Made by a program: the position numbers and the translations under genes | Shown: positions 50,130 to 59,176 of the stretch, in pieces | Numbering within the stretch: position 1 is the stretch's first letter | How the letters are laid out: each line of letters begins with the position of its first letter | Source of the DNA: Muribaculaceae bacterium | GTDB lineage: Bacteria > Bacteroidota > Bacteroidia > Bacteroidales > Muribaculaceae | Assembly: GCA_009775265.1 (NCBI GenBank) | Contig: VSPG01000003.1 | Location: forward strand, 45,448 to 109,447 | DNA length: 64,000 bases | Direction: 5' to 3' | Notes under the pieces: model-generated | The model's input: only the letters and a program-made list of their open reading frames with translations | The model's database searches: none | What the model was told of the DNA's origin: nothing

Positions 50130-52427
50130 ATGATTATAACCAAAATACTGCCGGCAGCCATCATCGCCGCAGCAGCCACACACGCTTCAGCCTCCACGGC
50201 TGCAGGCCTCCACGGCGTCGTACGCGATGCCGACACACGCGAACCCATCCCCTACTGCGCCGTAAAACTCGCAGGCTCCGGCACCCCTGAGGCGGCACTC
50301 ACCGACTCTGCCGGCCGCTTCACTTTCGACCGCCTCGCCCCGGGCGACTACACCATAAGCGCATCATATGTAGGATATCAGGACCGCTCGCGCCACCTAT
50401 GCCTCCACAGCGGCACCGACACCACGTCCATCGAACTGCGCCCCGACGCGATGATGCTCGACCAGGTCGTAGTCACAGGCACAAAAAGCGAACTCAAGCG
50501 CCGCCACAGCTCCTCGCTCGTCAATGTGGTTTCGTCCAAGACTTTCGACCTCGTGAGCGCATGCTCTCTTGCCGACGGACTCAATTTCCAGCCCGGCGTG
50601 CGCGTCGAGAACGACTGCCAGAACTGCGGTTTCACCCAAGTTCGCATCAACGGCCTCGACGGACACTACTCGCAGATACTCATGAACTCGCGCCCGATGT
50701 TTTCCGCCCTTGCGGGTGTCTACGGCCTCGAACAGATTCCGGCAAACATGATCGACCGCGTGGAAGTGATGCGCGGAGGCGGCTCGGCCCTGTTCGGCTC
50801 GTCGGCCATAGGAGGCACCATAAACATAATCACCAAGGACGCCGCCGAGAACAGCGCCTCCGTGGCACACACTCTCACATCCATCGGCATAAGCGGAGCC
50901 CTCGACAACAACACCACCCTCAACGCATCCGTAGTGGGCGGCGAAGGAAAACTCGGCATGTTCGTCTACGGGCAGAACAGGCAGCGCGACGGCTACGACC
51001 ACGACGGCGACGGATTCACTGAAATAGCAGCTCTGAACACACAGACACTCGGACTCCGCGCATTCGCGCTGCCGACAGAGCTGTCGCGAATCACTCTCGA
51101 GTACCACGGCACCCACGAATACCGCCGCGGAGGCGACAACCTCGACCTGCCGGCACACGAAGCATGGGTGGCCGAACAGACCGACCACCGCATAAACGCC
51201 GTCGACCTCGGCTACAACCTCCGCAGTTCCTCCGGCAACGACCGCCTCAACGCCTACGCAGCCATGCAGCACACACGCCGCAACAGCTACTACGGAAGCG
51301 AGAAAGACCCCGACGCCTACGGACGCACCGAGGACCTCGTGGTTCTCGCAGGAGCGCAATGGACCCATGCCTTCAGCCGCCTGTGGTTCATGCCCGCCGA
51401 ACTCGTGGCCGGAGCCGAATTCAACTACAACTTCCTGCACGACACCACCGTGGGCTACGACCACGACGCGCGCCAGCACGTGCGCATCTACAGCGCCTAC
51501 GCGCAGAACGAATGGCGCGACGACCGCTGGGGATTTCTCGTCGGCGCACGCATCGACAAACACTCCATGGTGAGCACCCCGATAGTGTCGCCGCGCGCCA
51601 ACATCCGCTTCAACCCCTCGTCGAAACTCAACTTCCGGCTGTCCTATTCCACCGGATTCCGCTCCCCGCAGGCCTACGACGAAGACTTCCACGTGGCAGT
51701 CGTGGGCGGCGAACGCGTAGTCACCGTGCTCGCACCCGGACTACGCCACGAAAGCAGCCAAAGCGTCAGCGGCTCGGTGGACTGGTACAGCCAGATAGGC
51801 GACGTACAGACCAACCTGCTTTTCGAGGCATTCTACACCGACCTCAGCCACGTCTTCGCCCTGCGGCAGCTTGACGAGCCCGATGCCGCCGGCAATGCCG
51901 TGCTCGAACGCTACAACGGCAGCGGCGCACGCGTGGCAGGCATCAACGTCGAAGGCAAAGCGGCCTACGGCTCCCGCGCCTCCCTGCAGATGGGCGTCAC
52001 ATGGCAGCGCAGCCGCTACAAAGAACCCGAACGATGGAGCGACAATGCCGACGTGGCCCCGGTGCGGCGCATGTTCCGCACACCCGACCTATACGGCTAC
52101 CTCACAGCCTCGTGGCTTCCCATGCGACGGCTCACAGCCGCCATCTCCGCCACCTACACCGGAAGCATGCTCGTCCAGCACCTCGAAGGAAGCGGCACAC
52201 CGGTCGACGTGGCCGTCGACACACCCTCCTTCTTTGACGCCAACCTCAAACTCACCTACGAGATTCCGCTGCGCGGCTCAGCATGCCTCGACCTGAGCGC
52301 AGGCATAATGAACATCTTCAACGCCTATCAGAACGACTTCGACCGAGGCTACCTACGCGACTCCGGCTACATCTACGGCCCCATGATGCCCCGCAGCATC
52401 ACCGCAGGCATAAGTTTCCGCATCTGA
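50130..52427 (+). CDS. TonB-dependent outer-membrane receptor
   Basis: 765 aa. Short signal (ILPAAIIAAAATHASASTAA), a CarboxypepD_reg-like domain (GLHGVVRDADTREPIPYCAV, about residues 28-105), a plug (LDQVVVTGTKSELKRRHSSS, then CQNCGFTQVRINGLDGHYSQ and VEVMRGGGSALFGSSAIGGT) and a 22-strand-type barrel ending in GISFRI. No SusD partner follows, so it is not a SusCD glycan pair. With the His-rich protein upstream it is most likely a metal or metallophore receptor. A strong hairpin ends the transcript. Confidence 0.9.
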   Translation: MIITKILPAAIIAAAATHASASTAAGLHGVVRDADTREPIPYCAVKLAGSGTPEAALTDSAGRFTFDRLAPGDYTISASYVGYQDRSRHLCLHSGTDTTSIELRPDAMMLDQVVVTGTKSELKRRHSSSLVNVVSSKTFDLVSACSLADGLNFQPGVRVENDCQNCGFTQVRINGLDGHYSQILMNSRPMFSALAGVYGLEQIPANMIDRVEVMRGGGSALFGSSAIGGTINIITKDAAENSASVAHTLTSIGISGALDNNTTLNASVVGGEGKLGMFVYGQNRQRDGYDHDGDGFTEIAALNTQTLGLRAFALPTELSRITLEYHGTHEYRRGGDNLDLPAHEAWVAEQTDHRINAVDLGYNLRSSSGNDRLNAYAAMQHTRRNSYYGSEKDPDAYGRTEDLVVLAGAQWTHAFSRLWFMPAELVAGAEFNYNFLHDTTVGYDHDARQHVRIYSAYAQNEWRDDRWGFLVGARIDKHSMVSTPIVSPRANIRFNPSSKLNFRLSYSTGFRSPQAYDEDFHVAVVGGERVVTVLAPGLRHESSQSVSGSVDWYSQIGDVQTNLLFEAFYTDLSHVFALRQLDEPDAAGNAVLERYNGSGARVAGINVEGKAAYGSRASLQMGVTWQRSRYKEPERWSDNADVAPVRRMFRTPDLYGYLTASWLPMRRLTAAISATYTGSMLVQHLEGSGTPVDVAVDTPSFFDANLKLTYEIPLRGSACLDLSAGIMNIFNAYQNDFDRGYLRDSGYIYGPMMPRSITAGISFRI

Positions 52428-52430
52428 GTC

Positions 52431-52479
52431 TTTGTCCTGTAATTTGCAGTGCATCTCCCATTGCAAATTACAGGACAAA
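52431..52479. terminator. Intrinsic terminator after the TonB receptor gene
   Basis: An 18-bp perfect stem (52431-52448 with 52462-52479), 13-nt loop, then ATCTTTTATTT. Confidence 0.85.
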
Positions 52480-52503
52480 ATCTTTTATTTCCGAAATATT
52501 CCG

Positions 52504-52511
52504 TAACTTTG
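52504..52511 (+). promoter_or_regulatory. -7 promoter box (TAACTTTG) for the aminotransferase gene
   Basis: TAACTTTG 26 nt before ATG 52538, right after the terminator hairpin. Confidence 0.65.
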
Positions 52512-52537
52512 CCAAAAAGCATCAAACACACAAAGCT

Positions 52538-53746
52538 ATGGATTGCATCTCTAAACGCGTGGCAGCGCTCGCCGTGTCGCAGACACTGGCCATGTCGCAG
52601 CGCAGCCAGGAACTGCGCGCTGCAGGCGTCGACGTCATAAACCTTTCTGTCGGCGAGCCCGATTTCGACACTCCGGCCCACATCAAGGAAGCCGCCAAGA
52701 AAGCCATCGACGACAACTTCACCCGCTACACTCCCGTCCCGGGCTACATGACCCTGCGGCAGGCAATAGCCGACAAACTTTCGCGCGAGAACGGCCTGCA
52801 CTTCGACCCGGCACAGATAGTGGTGGGCAACGGAGCCAAGCAGGAGCTGTGCAACGTAATCCTCGCCACCGTCAACCCCGGCGACGAAGTAATCATCCCC
52901 ACCCCCGCATGGGTAAGCTACGTCGAGATGGTAAAACTCGCCGAAGGACACGTCGTGGAACTGCCCACCGGCATCGACACCGACTTCAAACTCAGCCCCG
53001 AACGGCTCGAAGCCGCCATCACCCCACGCACGCGCATGATAATGTTCTGCTCGCCGTCCAACCCCACCGGCAGCGTCTACACCCGTGCCGAGCTCGAAGC
53101 ACTCGCCGAAGTGCTCGCGCGCCATCCTCACGTGCTCGTGCTCGCCGACGAAATATACGAACACATCAACTATACCGGCACGTTCACATCCATGGCCTCC
53201 CTGCCCGGCCTTGAAGGACGGGTAATCGTCATAAACGGCGTGTCAAAAGCCTACGCCATGACAGGCTGGCGCATAGGCTACTGCGCAGCCCCGCTGCCCA
53301 TAGCCAAGGCCGTGTCGAAACTTCAGGGACAGTACACCAGCGGCGTCTCCTCCATCGCACAGAAAGCCGCCGAGGCCGCCTACACCGGCCCCCAGCAGTG
53401 CGTCGCAGACATGCGCGAGGCTTTCCGCCGCCGCCGCGACCTCGTAGTGGAACTCGCACGCCGCATCCCCGGCCTGAAGGTCAACGAGCCCCAGGGCGCA
53501 TTCTATCTGTTCCCGGAAGTGAGCTCCTATCTCGGCACGCGCACCCCCGACGGACGCGCCATCGACACCGACACCGACCTCGCCATGTACTTGCTCGACG
53601 ACGCGCACGTGGCCACCGTGGCCGGCTCGGCATTCGGAACCCCGGGCTACATACGTTTCAGCTACGCCACCTCCGACGACAACCTGCGCGAAGCCATGCG
53701 CCGCATAGCCGAGGCTCTCGGCCGCCTCGAGGGCCGCAAAGGGTGA
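52538..53746 (+). CDS. PLP-dependent class I aminotransferase (aspartate aminotransferase-like)
   Basis: 402 aa, fold type I, AspB-like group. Motifs: INLSVGEPDFDTP, YTPVPGYMTLRQAIA, FCSPSNPTGSVY, the PLP lysine in NGVSKAYAMTGWRIGY and the substrate Arg near GYIRFSYATSD. It should interconvert aspartate and oxaloacetate. Start ATG 52538 begins the conserved ISKRVAALAVSQTLAMSQRS; the frame extends upstream into the receptor gene, which is a shadow. The stop overlaps the lysozyme gene start (GTGA). Confidence 0.93.
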   Translation: MDCISKRVAALAVSQTLAMSQRSQELRAAGVDVINLSVGEPDFDTPAHIKEAAKKAIDDNFTRYTPVPGYMTLRQAIADKLSRENGLHFDPAQIVVGNGAKQELCNVILATVNPGDEVIIPTPAWVSYVEMVKLAEGHVVELPTGIDTDFKLSPERLEAAITPRTRMIMFCSPSNPTGSVYTRAELEALAEVLARHPHVLVLADEIYEHINYTGTFTSMASLPGLEGRVIVINGVSKAYAMTGWRIGYCAAPLPIAKAVSKLQGQYTSGVSSIAQKAAEAAYTGPQQCVADMREAFRRRRDLVVELARRIPGLKVNEPQGAFYLFPEVSSYLGTRTPDGRAIDTDTDLAMYLLDDAHVATVAGSAFGTPGYIRFSYATSDDNLREAMRRIAEALGRLEGRKG

Positions 53747-54495
53747 ACCGCCAGGCGCGTGCCGCACGCCGTGCGCGCATCATAGCGATAGCCATAATCG
53801 CCGTCACCGGCATTGCCGTGCTCGCCACAGGGGCGGCACGCATGCTGAAACCGAGGCCCGACCATGTCGACCCCGACCGCGAGCGCTATCCCATAACAGG
53901 CATCGACATCAGCGCCCACAACGGCTTCATCGACTTCGGCCGTGTGGCCGCCGACAGCATCAGTTTCGTCTACATCAAAGCATCGGAAGGCACGACTTTC
54001 CGCGACGCCAACTTTGAAGACAATTTCGACCGCGCACGTCGCGCCGGCCTGAAGGTAGGCGCCTACCATTTCTTCCGCTTCGACAGCGAAGGATGGCGTC
54101 AGGGAGCCAACCTGCTGCGGGCGCTCGGGCACCGCACGCCCGACATGCCCCTGGCCATAGACGTCGAGGAGTGGCGCAACCATTCCGGCGGCGTCACCGG
54201 CGAGATCATCCTGCAGCTGCATGCCATGGTGGACTATCTGCGCGCGGCAGGCCACCATGTCATAATCTACACCAACAAGGGCGGCCACCGACGCTTCATC
54301 CGCGGACATTTCGACGACACCGGCCTGTGGGTGTGTTCCTTCACCGACCCTCCCATCAGCCGCGCCGACTGGCTGCTGTGGCAACATTCCCACAGCGGCC
54401 GCGTCGACGGCGTCGCAGGCCCTGTCGACCTCAACACCTTCTGCGGCGACAGCGCCGCGTGGCGCACGGCCCTGAGCCGGTGGGCAGGACAATAA
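53743..54495 (+). CDS. GH25 family lysozyme/muramidase, membrane-anchored
   Basis: 250 aa with GTG start overlapping the aminotransferase stop. A basic N-terminus and one membrane helix (about residues 13-31; IIAIAIIAVTGIAVLATGAA) precede a GH25 domain: catalytic-site segments GIDISAHNG, FVYIKASEGTTF, KVGAYHFFRF, LAIDVEEW and WLLWQHS. It should cleave the glycan strand of peptidoglycan, in the periplasm, anchored to the inner membrane. Translational coupling to an aminotransferase is probably fortuitous. Confidence 0.92.
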   Translation: MNRQARAARRARIIAIAIIAVTGIAVLATGAARMLKPRPDHVDPDRERYPITGIDISAHNGFIDFGRVAADSISFVYIKASEGTTFRDANFEDNFDRARRAGLKVGAYHFFRFDSEGWRQGANLLRALGHRTPDMPLAIDVEEWRNHSGGVTGEIILQLHAMVDYLRAAGHHVIIYTNKGGHRRFIRGHFDDTGLWVCSFTDPPISRADWLLWQHSHSGRVDGVAGPVDLNTFCGDSAAWRTALSRWAGQ

Positions 54496-54537
54496 ACCGC
54501 GGCATTCCGCGTTATATTGTAGCATAAACCTCTCTTG

Positions 54538-57500
54538 ATGACACGATTCTACGCTTTCATTATCACAATACTCTGCTTCTCCGCAGCCGCCTCGGCACTC
54601 CCCGCCGGACATTTTGCCCGGCATTCGCGCCTTGCCGAAGGCCGATGGGTGAAAGTAGCCGTCCCTGCCTGCGGCCTCTACCGCATCACAGCCTCACAAC
54701 TGCGCTCGTGGGGGCTCGGCTCGCCCGACGCAGTGCGCGTCTACGGCTACGGCGGCCGGCGTATCGACGACCGTCTCGACGCCGCCTCCTGCATCGACGA
54801 TCTCCCGCCGGTGCAGAGCATATCCACCCCCGCCGGAATCATATTCTACGGCGTCGGCCCCGACGAGCTGCTATCGTCCGAGAGAGGACACCTGTCGTCG
54901 GACTCCAGCCCCTACACCACCGCAGGATATTATTTCCTGACTTCCGGCGACACCACCCCTCCGCGGGACATTCCTGAAGCAGGCACGGCGGAGGCATCAG
55001 CGCCCGCAACCACATTCACACAGCTTATCCACCACGAGACAGACCGCGTCTCCCCCGGAGAAGCCGGCCCGATGCTCGTGGGCGAGGAATTCCGCCTCAC
55101 CCCGCGCCGCACATTCGACTTCGCCACCCCCGACCGCGTGGAAGGCAGCGACGCATGGCTGCAATGCGGTTTTGTCGCAGTCACCCCCTCCGCACCGTCC
55201 TACATAGAATTCACTGTCAACGGCACCGAACTGCCGCGCAACGACAGCGACCGCATCCCCACGATGTCGTCGTCGAGCTACCAGCACGCCATGATGACGA
55301 CAACCACGCACAGCTTCACCCCGTCCGGCGACCCCGCACGCCTCAAAGTGGAGCTCCGCCACACATCGCCGTCGTCGCCCGTCTACAACGCGTGGCTCGA
55401 TTATCTCAGCATCAACTACGAGCGCCGGCTTGCCATGCCTGCCGACGGAAGCCCGCTCGCATTCAGCACATCGGAGCGCGCCCTGCGCCTTGAAGGCGCC
55501 GCAGAAGGCGTCAGCATATGGGACGTGACCGACCCCGCCGATATCCGTCTCATGCGCACAGGCTGCGACGGCTCAGCAGCCGTGTGGACATCCGATTACG
55601 CAGGCCTGCGCCGGTACGTCGCATTCCGCAACGAGGCCGTAATGCCGGCTCCCGAACTTGCGGGCAACGTGCCCAACAGCGACCTGCACTCACATTCAGG
55701 CTACGACATGGTGATATTCACCCCCGCCGAGTTCCGCGCAGCATCCGAACGCATCGCCGGGCTCCACCGGGCCGAGCCTGACACAATGCGCGTGGCGGTG
55801 GTCGACATCGAGCAGCTATACAACGAGTTTGCCTCCGGCGCCCCCGACGTATCGGCCATGCGCAAATACCTCAAGATGCTCCACGACCGCGGTCCCGAAA
55901 GCGGCCACGGCATACGCTACGCCCTCCTCATGGGACGCCCCACCTACGACAACCGCCGACTTACCGCCAATATGCAGCGGGCATCGTGGCCCACGCTCCC
56001 TTGCTGGGTCAACCGCGACAGAAGCTCGTCGCTCCACGATTCCTACGGCTTCGGTACCGACGATTTCATCGCCATGCTCGCCGACGGCAGCGGAACCCGC
56101 ATGGGCACCGACGACATTGACGTAGCCGTCGGACGAATCTGCGCGTCATCCGCCTCGGAAGCATCGTCGATAGTCGACAAGATGGAGCAGTACCTGCACA
56201 AGACATCGCTCACGCCATGGAAAAACGTCGTAGTGCTACTGGCCGACGACGGCGACGGCGGCATACACGCCCAGCAGGCCGACTCGCTGGCCACATACCT
56301 TGAAGCGGCTCCGGGGCAGCAGCACATCGTCACAAAAATATACACCGACACCTACAGGCTCGTGGGAGGAAACTACCCCCAGGCGCGCAGCGACATGTAC
56401 CGCCGCCTCGACGAAGGCGCCGTGTGGTGGGCCTACATAGGCCATGCCAGCAACCATGGCTGGACAGGCGAAGGCATGCTGACATTCACCGACATCAACG
56501 GCCTGTACCTGCGCAACGTGCCGTTCATATATGCCGCCACATGCAACTTCCTGCGGTGGGACAGCTCCACCATAAGCGGCGGCGAAATCATGCACTCCGA
56601 GCGCAATGGCGGCTGCATCGGAATCATCAGCGCCACACGCCCCGTCTACATAACCGACAACGGCTATTTCTCCAACGCCATGGGCCGCGCCATAGCACGC
56701 CGCGACGAACACGGACGCTTCATGCGCGCCGGCGACATCTACCGCCACGCCAAAAACGACATCCGGAACGAGAGCGGACAGAAAGACAACAACCTCAACC
56801 GCCTCCGCTTCGTGTTCTGCGGCGACCCGGCCATGCGCCTCGCCACCCCCTCCAACACCGTGCGCATCGACAGCATAGACGGCGTTCCGTTCGACCCGGA
56901 TTCCCAGCCCACGCTCGAAGCTCTGCGACGGGCCACACTCAGCGGCCACGTGGAAAGCCCCGACGGACGCCGGCTCGACAGCTTCGAAGGCACCGCCACC
57001 ATCGAGCTATACGACGCCGAACGCACCATCGTCACCAACGGCAACAACGGAGGCAACCAGCAGCCCTACGACACCCACGGCAGCAAGCTGCTCTCCGTGT
57101 CGGCACCCGTCAGCGGCGGCAGGTTCGACGCTCGCCTCGCGTTGCCGGCCGACATCAGCGACAATTTCCGTCCGGCCATGCTCAACATCTACGCCGCCAC
57201 CACCGACGGCGCACAGGAAGCCATAGGCGTAAGCAAGGACATCTACGTGTTCGGTCTCGACGAGACCGCCGCGCCCGACACAGAAGCGCCCTCCATAGAC
57301 GCATTGGCCATAAACCACAACGGATTCCGCACGGGCGACATCGTAAGCACCCGCTCGCCCATGGTGCTCGCTTCGGTAAGCGACAACATAGGCATCAACA
57401 TATCGTCGGCAGGCATAGGCCACCAGCTCGTGCTCACCCTCGACAGCGCCACCACCTACAGCGACGCCGCACTCTACTACCGTCCCCACCCCGACGGCAC

Positions 57501-57945
57501 CCCCGGCGGCACGCTCAACTATCCCCTGCCCGACCTCGAAGAAGGCCTCCACACCCTGCGCCTGCGCGTGTGGGACACTTCGGGCAACGCCACCGAAAGC
57601 AACATCGAATTTTTCGCACGCGCCGATGTGGCCCCGCAGATTTTCGACCTCTACTGCGACGCCAACCCCGCACGCACCGCTGCCAACTTCTACATCACGC
57701 ATGACGCGCCGGACGCAATGGCCACCATCACCGTCACCGTCTACAACATGCTCGGCAACCCCGTGTGGACACGCACCGAGCGCGGCCGCAGCGACATGTT
57801 CACATCCACTCCGGTGTCGTGGAACCTATGCGACGGAACAGGCCGGCGTGTTCCACGTGGAATATACGTTTACTCGGCCACCATCACCGTCGACGGCACC
57901 ACACACCGCACAGAATCGCGCAAACTCGCCGTCACTGCCTATTGA
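54538..57945 (+). CDS. PorU-like C25 family cysteine protease, copy 1
   Basis: 1135 aa, size of PorU, the T9SS sortase. Signal peptide (FYAFIITILCFSAAASA), N-terminal jelly-roll region with SRLAEGRWVKVAVPACGLYR, then a gingipain-like C25 domain from about residue 380: ALLMGRPTYDN, His636 in AYIGHASNHGW and Cys669 in YAATCNFLRW. C-terminal beta domains follow, ending with a CTD-like segment (GRRVPRGIYVYSATITV). PorU cleaves the sorting tail of T9SS cargo and attaches it to anionic LPS. It shares the start motif and the 33-residue His-Cys spacing with the protein at 59177; which is the true PorU is unclear. The ATG at 54538 is used, not the TTG just before. Confidence 0.82.
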   Translation: MTRFYAFIITILCFSAAASALPAGHFARHSRLAEGRWVKVAVPACGLYRITASQLRSWGLGSPDAVRVYGYGGRRIDDRLDAASCIDDLPPVQSISTPAGIIFYGVGPDELLSSERGHLSSDSSPYTTAGYYFLTSGDTTPPRDIPEAGTAEASAPATTFTQLIHHETDRVSPGEAGPMLVGEEFRLTPRRTFDFATPDRVEGSDAWLQCGFVAVTPSAPSYIEFTVNGTELPRNDSDRIPTMSSSSYQHAMMTTTTHSFTPSGDPARLKVELRHTSPSSPVYNAWLDYLSINYERRLAMPADGSPLAFSTSERALRLEGAAEGVSIWDVTDPADIRLMRTGCDGSAAVWTSDYAGLRRYVAFRNEAVMPAPELAGNVPNSDLHSHSGYDMVIFTPAEFRAASERIAGLHRAEPDTMRVAVVDIEQLYNEFASGAPDVSAMRKYLKMLHDRGPESGHGIRYALLMGRPTYDNRRLTANMQRASWPTLPCWVNRDRSSSLHDSYGFGTDDFIAMLADGSGTRMGTDDIDVAVGRICASSASEASSIVDKMEQYLHKTSLTPWKNVVVLLADDGDGGIHAQQADSLATYLEAAPGQQHIVTKIYTDTYRLVGGNYPQARSDMYRRLDEGAVWWAYIGHASNHGWTGEGMLTFTDINGLYLRNVPFIYAATCNFLRWDSSTISGGEIMHSERNGGCIGIISATRPVYITDNGYFSNAMGRAIARRDEHGRFMRAGDIYRHAKNDIRNESGQKDNNLNRLRFVFCGDPAMRLATPSNTVRIDSIDGVPFDPDSQPTLEALRRATLSGHVESPDGRRLDSFEGTATIELYDAERTIVTNGNNGGNQQPYDTHGSKLLSVSAPVSGGRFDARLALPADISDNFRPAMLNIYAATTDGAQEAIGVSKDIYVFGLDETAAPDTEAPSIDALAINHNGFRTGDIVSTRSPMVLASVSDNIGINISSAGIGHQLVLTLDSATTYSDAALYYRPHPDGTPGGTLNYPLPDLEEGLHTLRLRVWDTSGNATESNIEFFARADVAPQIFDLYCDANPARTAANFYITHDAPDAMATITVTVYNMLGNPVWTRTERGRSDMFTSTPVSWNLCDGTGRRVPRGIYVYSATITVDGTTHRTESRKLAVTAY

Positions 57946-57971
57946 AACGTAAAAAACTGACAAAAAAGTCT

Positions 57972-57979
57972 TAACTTTG
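57972..57979 (+). promoter_or_regulatory. -7 promoter box (TAACTTTG), near-leaderless, for rex
   Basis: The box ends 5 nt before the GTG start at 57985, so the start codon would be at or within a few bases of the transcript 5' end. Confidence 0.6.
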
Positions 57980-57984
57980 CATCC

Positions 57985-58644
57985 GTGAAGACCTCCATTA
58001 CTACAAAAACAGAAACACGCGTATGGCTGCCGGAGCCCACACTGCGGCGTCTGCCATGGTATCTCGCCCACCTGTCGATGCTGAGGCGCGACGGCGTGGA
58101 ACATGTTTCGTCGCGCGGCATAGCCGACGCCATAGGAGTCGACGCATCGCAGATAGCAAAAGACCTGTCGCACCTCGGAGTGCGCGGAAAAACAGGCATA
58201 GGCTACGAGGTGGGGGCGCTCGAACGCGAGTTGCGGGACTATCTCGGCTTCGGCACCGGACACAACGCCGTCATCGTGGGCGTGGGCAGCCTCGGAGCCG
58301 CTCTCATCCGCGACCGCGGACTGCAACGCTACGGCCTCAACATCGTGGCAGGCATCGACACCAACGCCGACCTGCTTGGCACACGCGTGGGTGACATAGT
58401 GATTTCGGGCTACGACGCCCTGCCAGGCTTAGTCGTGGACCACGACGCAGCCATCGGCATCATCACCGTGCCGGCGCGCTACGCCCAGGACGCCGCCGAC
58501 CGACTCGTGGAAGCAGGCGTGCGCGCCATATGGAACTTCACCCCATTCCGCATACGGGTGCCTGAAGGAGTAGTGATTACAAACACTTCCATCTACTCCC
58601 ACCTCGCCGTGATGTACAACCGAATCGACAGCGCCAGACAATGA
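57985..58644 (+). CDS. rex: Redox-sensing transcriptional repressor Rex
   Basis: 219 aa. N-terminal winged helix (PEPTLRRLPWYLAHLSMLRR, then SSRGIADAIGVDASQIAKDL and LGVRGKTGIGY) and a Rossmann domain with AVIVGVGSLGAAL; the C-terminal domain-swap helix is present. Rex senses the NADH/NAD+ ratio and represses fermentation and respiration genes when NADH is low, so ptb-buk in this window is a possible target. GTG start is chosen because upstream is the promoter box and no later Met precedes the DNA-binding domain. The next gene overlaps its stop (ATGA). Confidence 0.95.
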   Translation: MKTSITTKTETRVWLPEPTLRRLPWYLAHLSMLRRDGVEHVSSRGIADAIGVDASQIAKDLSHLGVRGKTGIGYEVGALERELRDYLGFGTGHNAVIVGVGSLGAALIRDRGLQRYGLNIVAGIDTNADLLGTRVGDIVISGYDALPGLVVDHDAAIGIITVPARYAQDAADRLVEAGVRAIWNFTPFRIRVPEGVVITNTSIYSHLAVMYNRIDSARQ

Positions 58645-59165
58645 AGACCCTCATCGTAAGCGACCCGTCCGTCCCCACCCTCAGGCAAGTGCCCGACTCG
58701 GCACTCCTTACAGGCGGACGGCCATTGTTCCTGCAGGAAGGCTGCACCGGCGCCCGGCTCGTCGTCATGCCTGCGGTGCGCATCTGCCGCCTCGGCCTCT
58801 CCATCGGCCGCCGTTTCGCACGGCGCTACTACGACGCCGCCACACTCGTGGCGCTGAACGCACCGTCCGATTCTCTCTGCGACGCCGACCTCGTGGCCGA
58901 CAACGCACTCATCACAGGCACATGGCTTCCGCTTCCTGACACTTCCGGGCCATGGAAAATAACCGCTCCCGACGGGTCGGAACACACATTCGACATCGCC
59001 GGCGCATTTGACACCGCAATAGAATCCATAAGCCGGCGCACGACATTCAAGACCGGCGACATTGTGGCCCTGCGCTGTTTTTCCTGCGTTTTCGACGCCA
59101 TGCAGGAATCCCGCCCCCAATGGAGCCTCAACGGCACTGACGTCCTCAGTTTCAAGATAAAATAG
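58641..59165 (+). CDS. Hypothetical protein coupled to rex, 174 aa
   Basis: Soluble, beta-rich (LIVSDPSVPTLRQVPDSALL, RLGLSIGRRFARRYYDAATL, DLVADNALITGTWLPLPDTS). The middle resembles, weakly, the fumarylacetoacetate hydrolase fold, but the metal-binding Glu/Asp set is not clear, so it may be an inactive relative. Overlaps rex by 4 bases (ATGA), which implies coupled expression and perhaps a role in redox response. The second PorU-like gene starts 11 nt after the stop. Confidence 0.6.
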   Translation: MKTLIVSDPSVPTLRQVPDSALLTGGRPLFLQEGCTGARLVVMPAVRICRLGLSIGRRFARRYYDAATLVALNAPSDSLCDADLVADNALITGTWLPLPDTSGPWKITAPDGSEHTFDIAGAFDTAIESISRRTTFKTGDIVALRCFSCVFDAMQESRPQWSLNGTDVLSFKIK

Positions 59166-59176
59166 TTCATAGCACC

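Noticed and set aside
50130..52427. SusC-type glycan receptor
   Set aside because: No SusD gene follows and the protein is shorter (765 aa) than SusC-type receptors, so a general TonB receptor is the safer call.
53662..54624. Long frames opposite the GH25 lysozyme gene
   Set aside because: No start context, no motif and antisense to a clear lysozyme.
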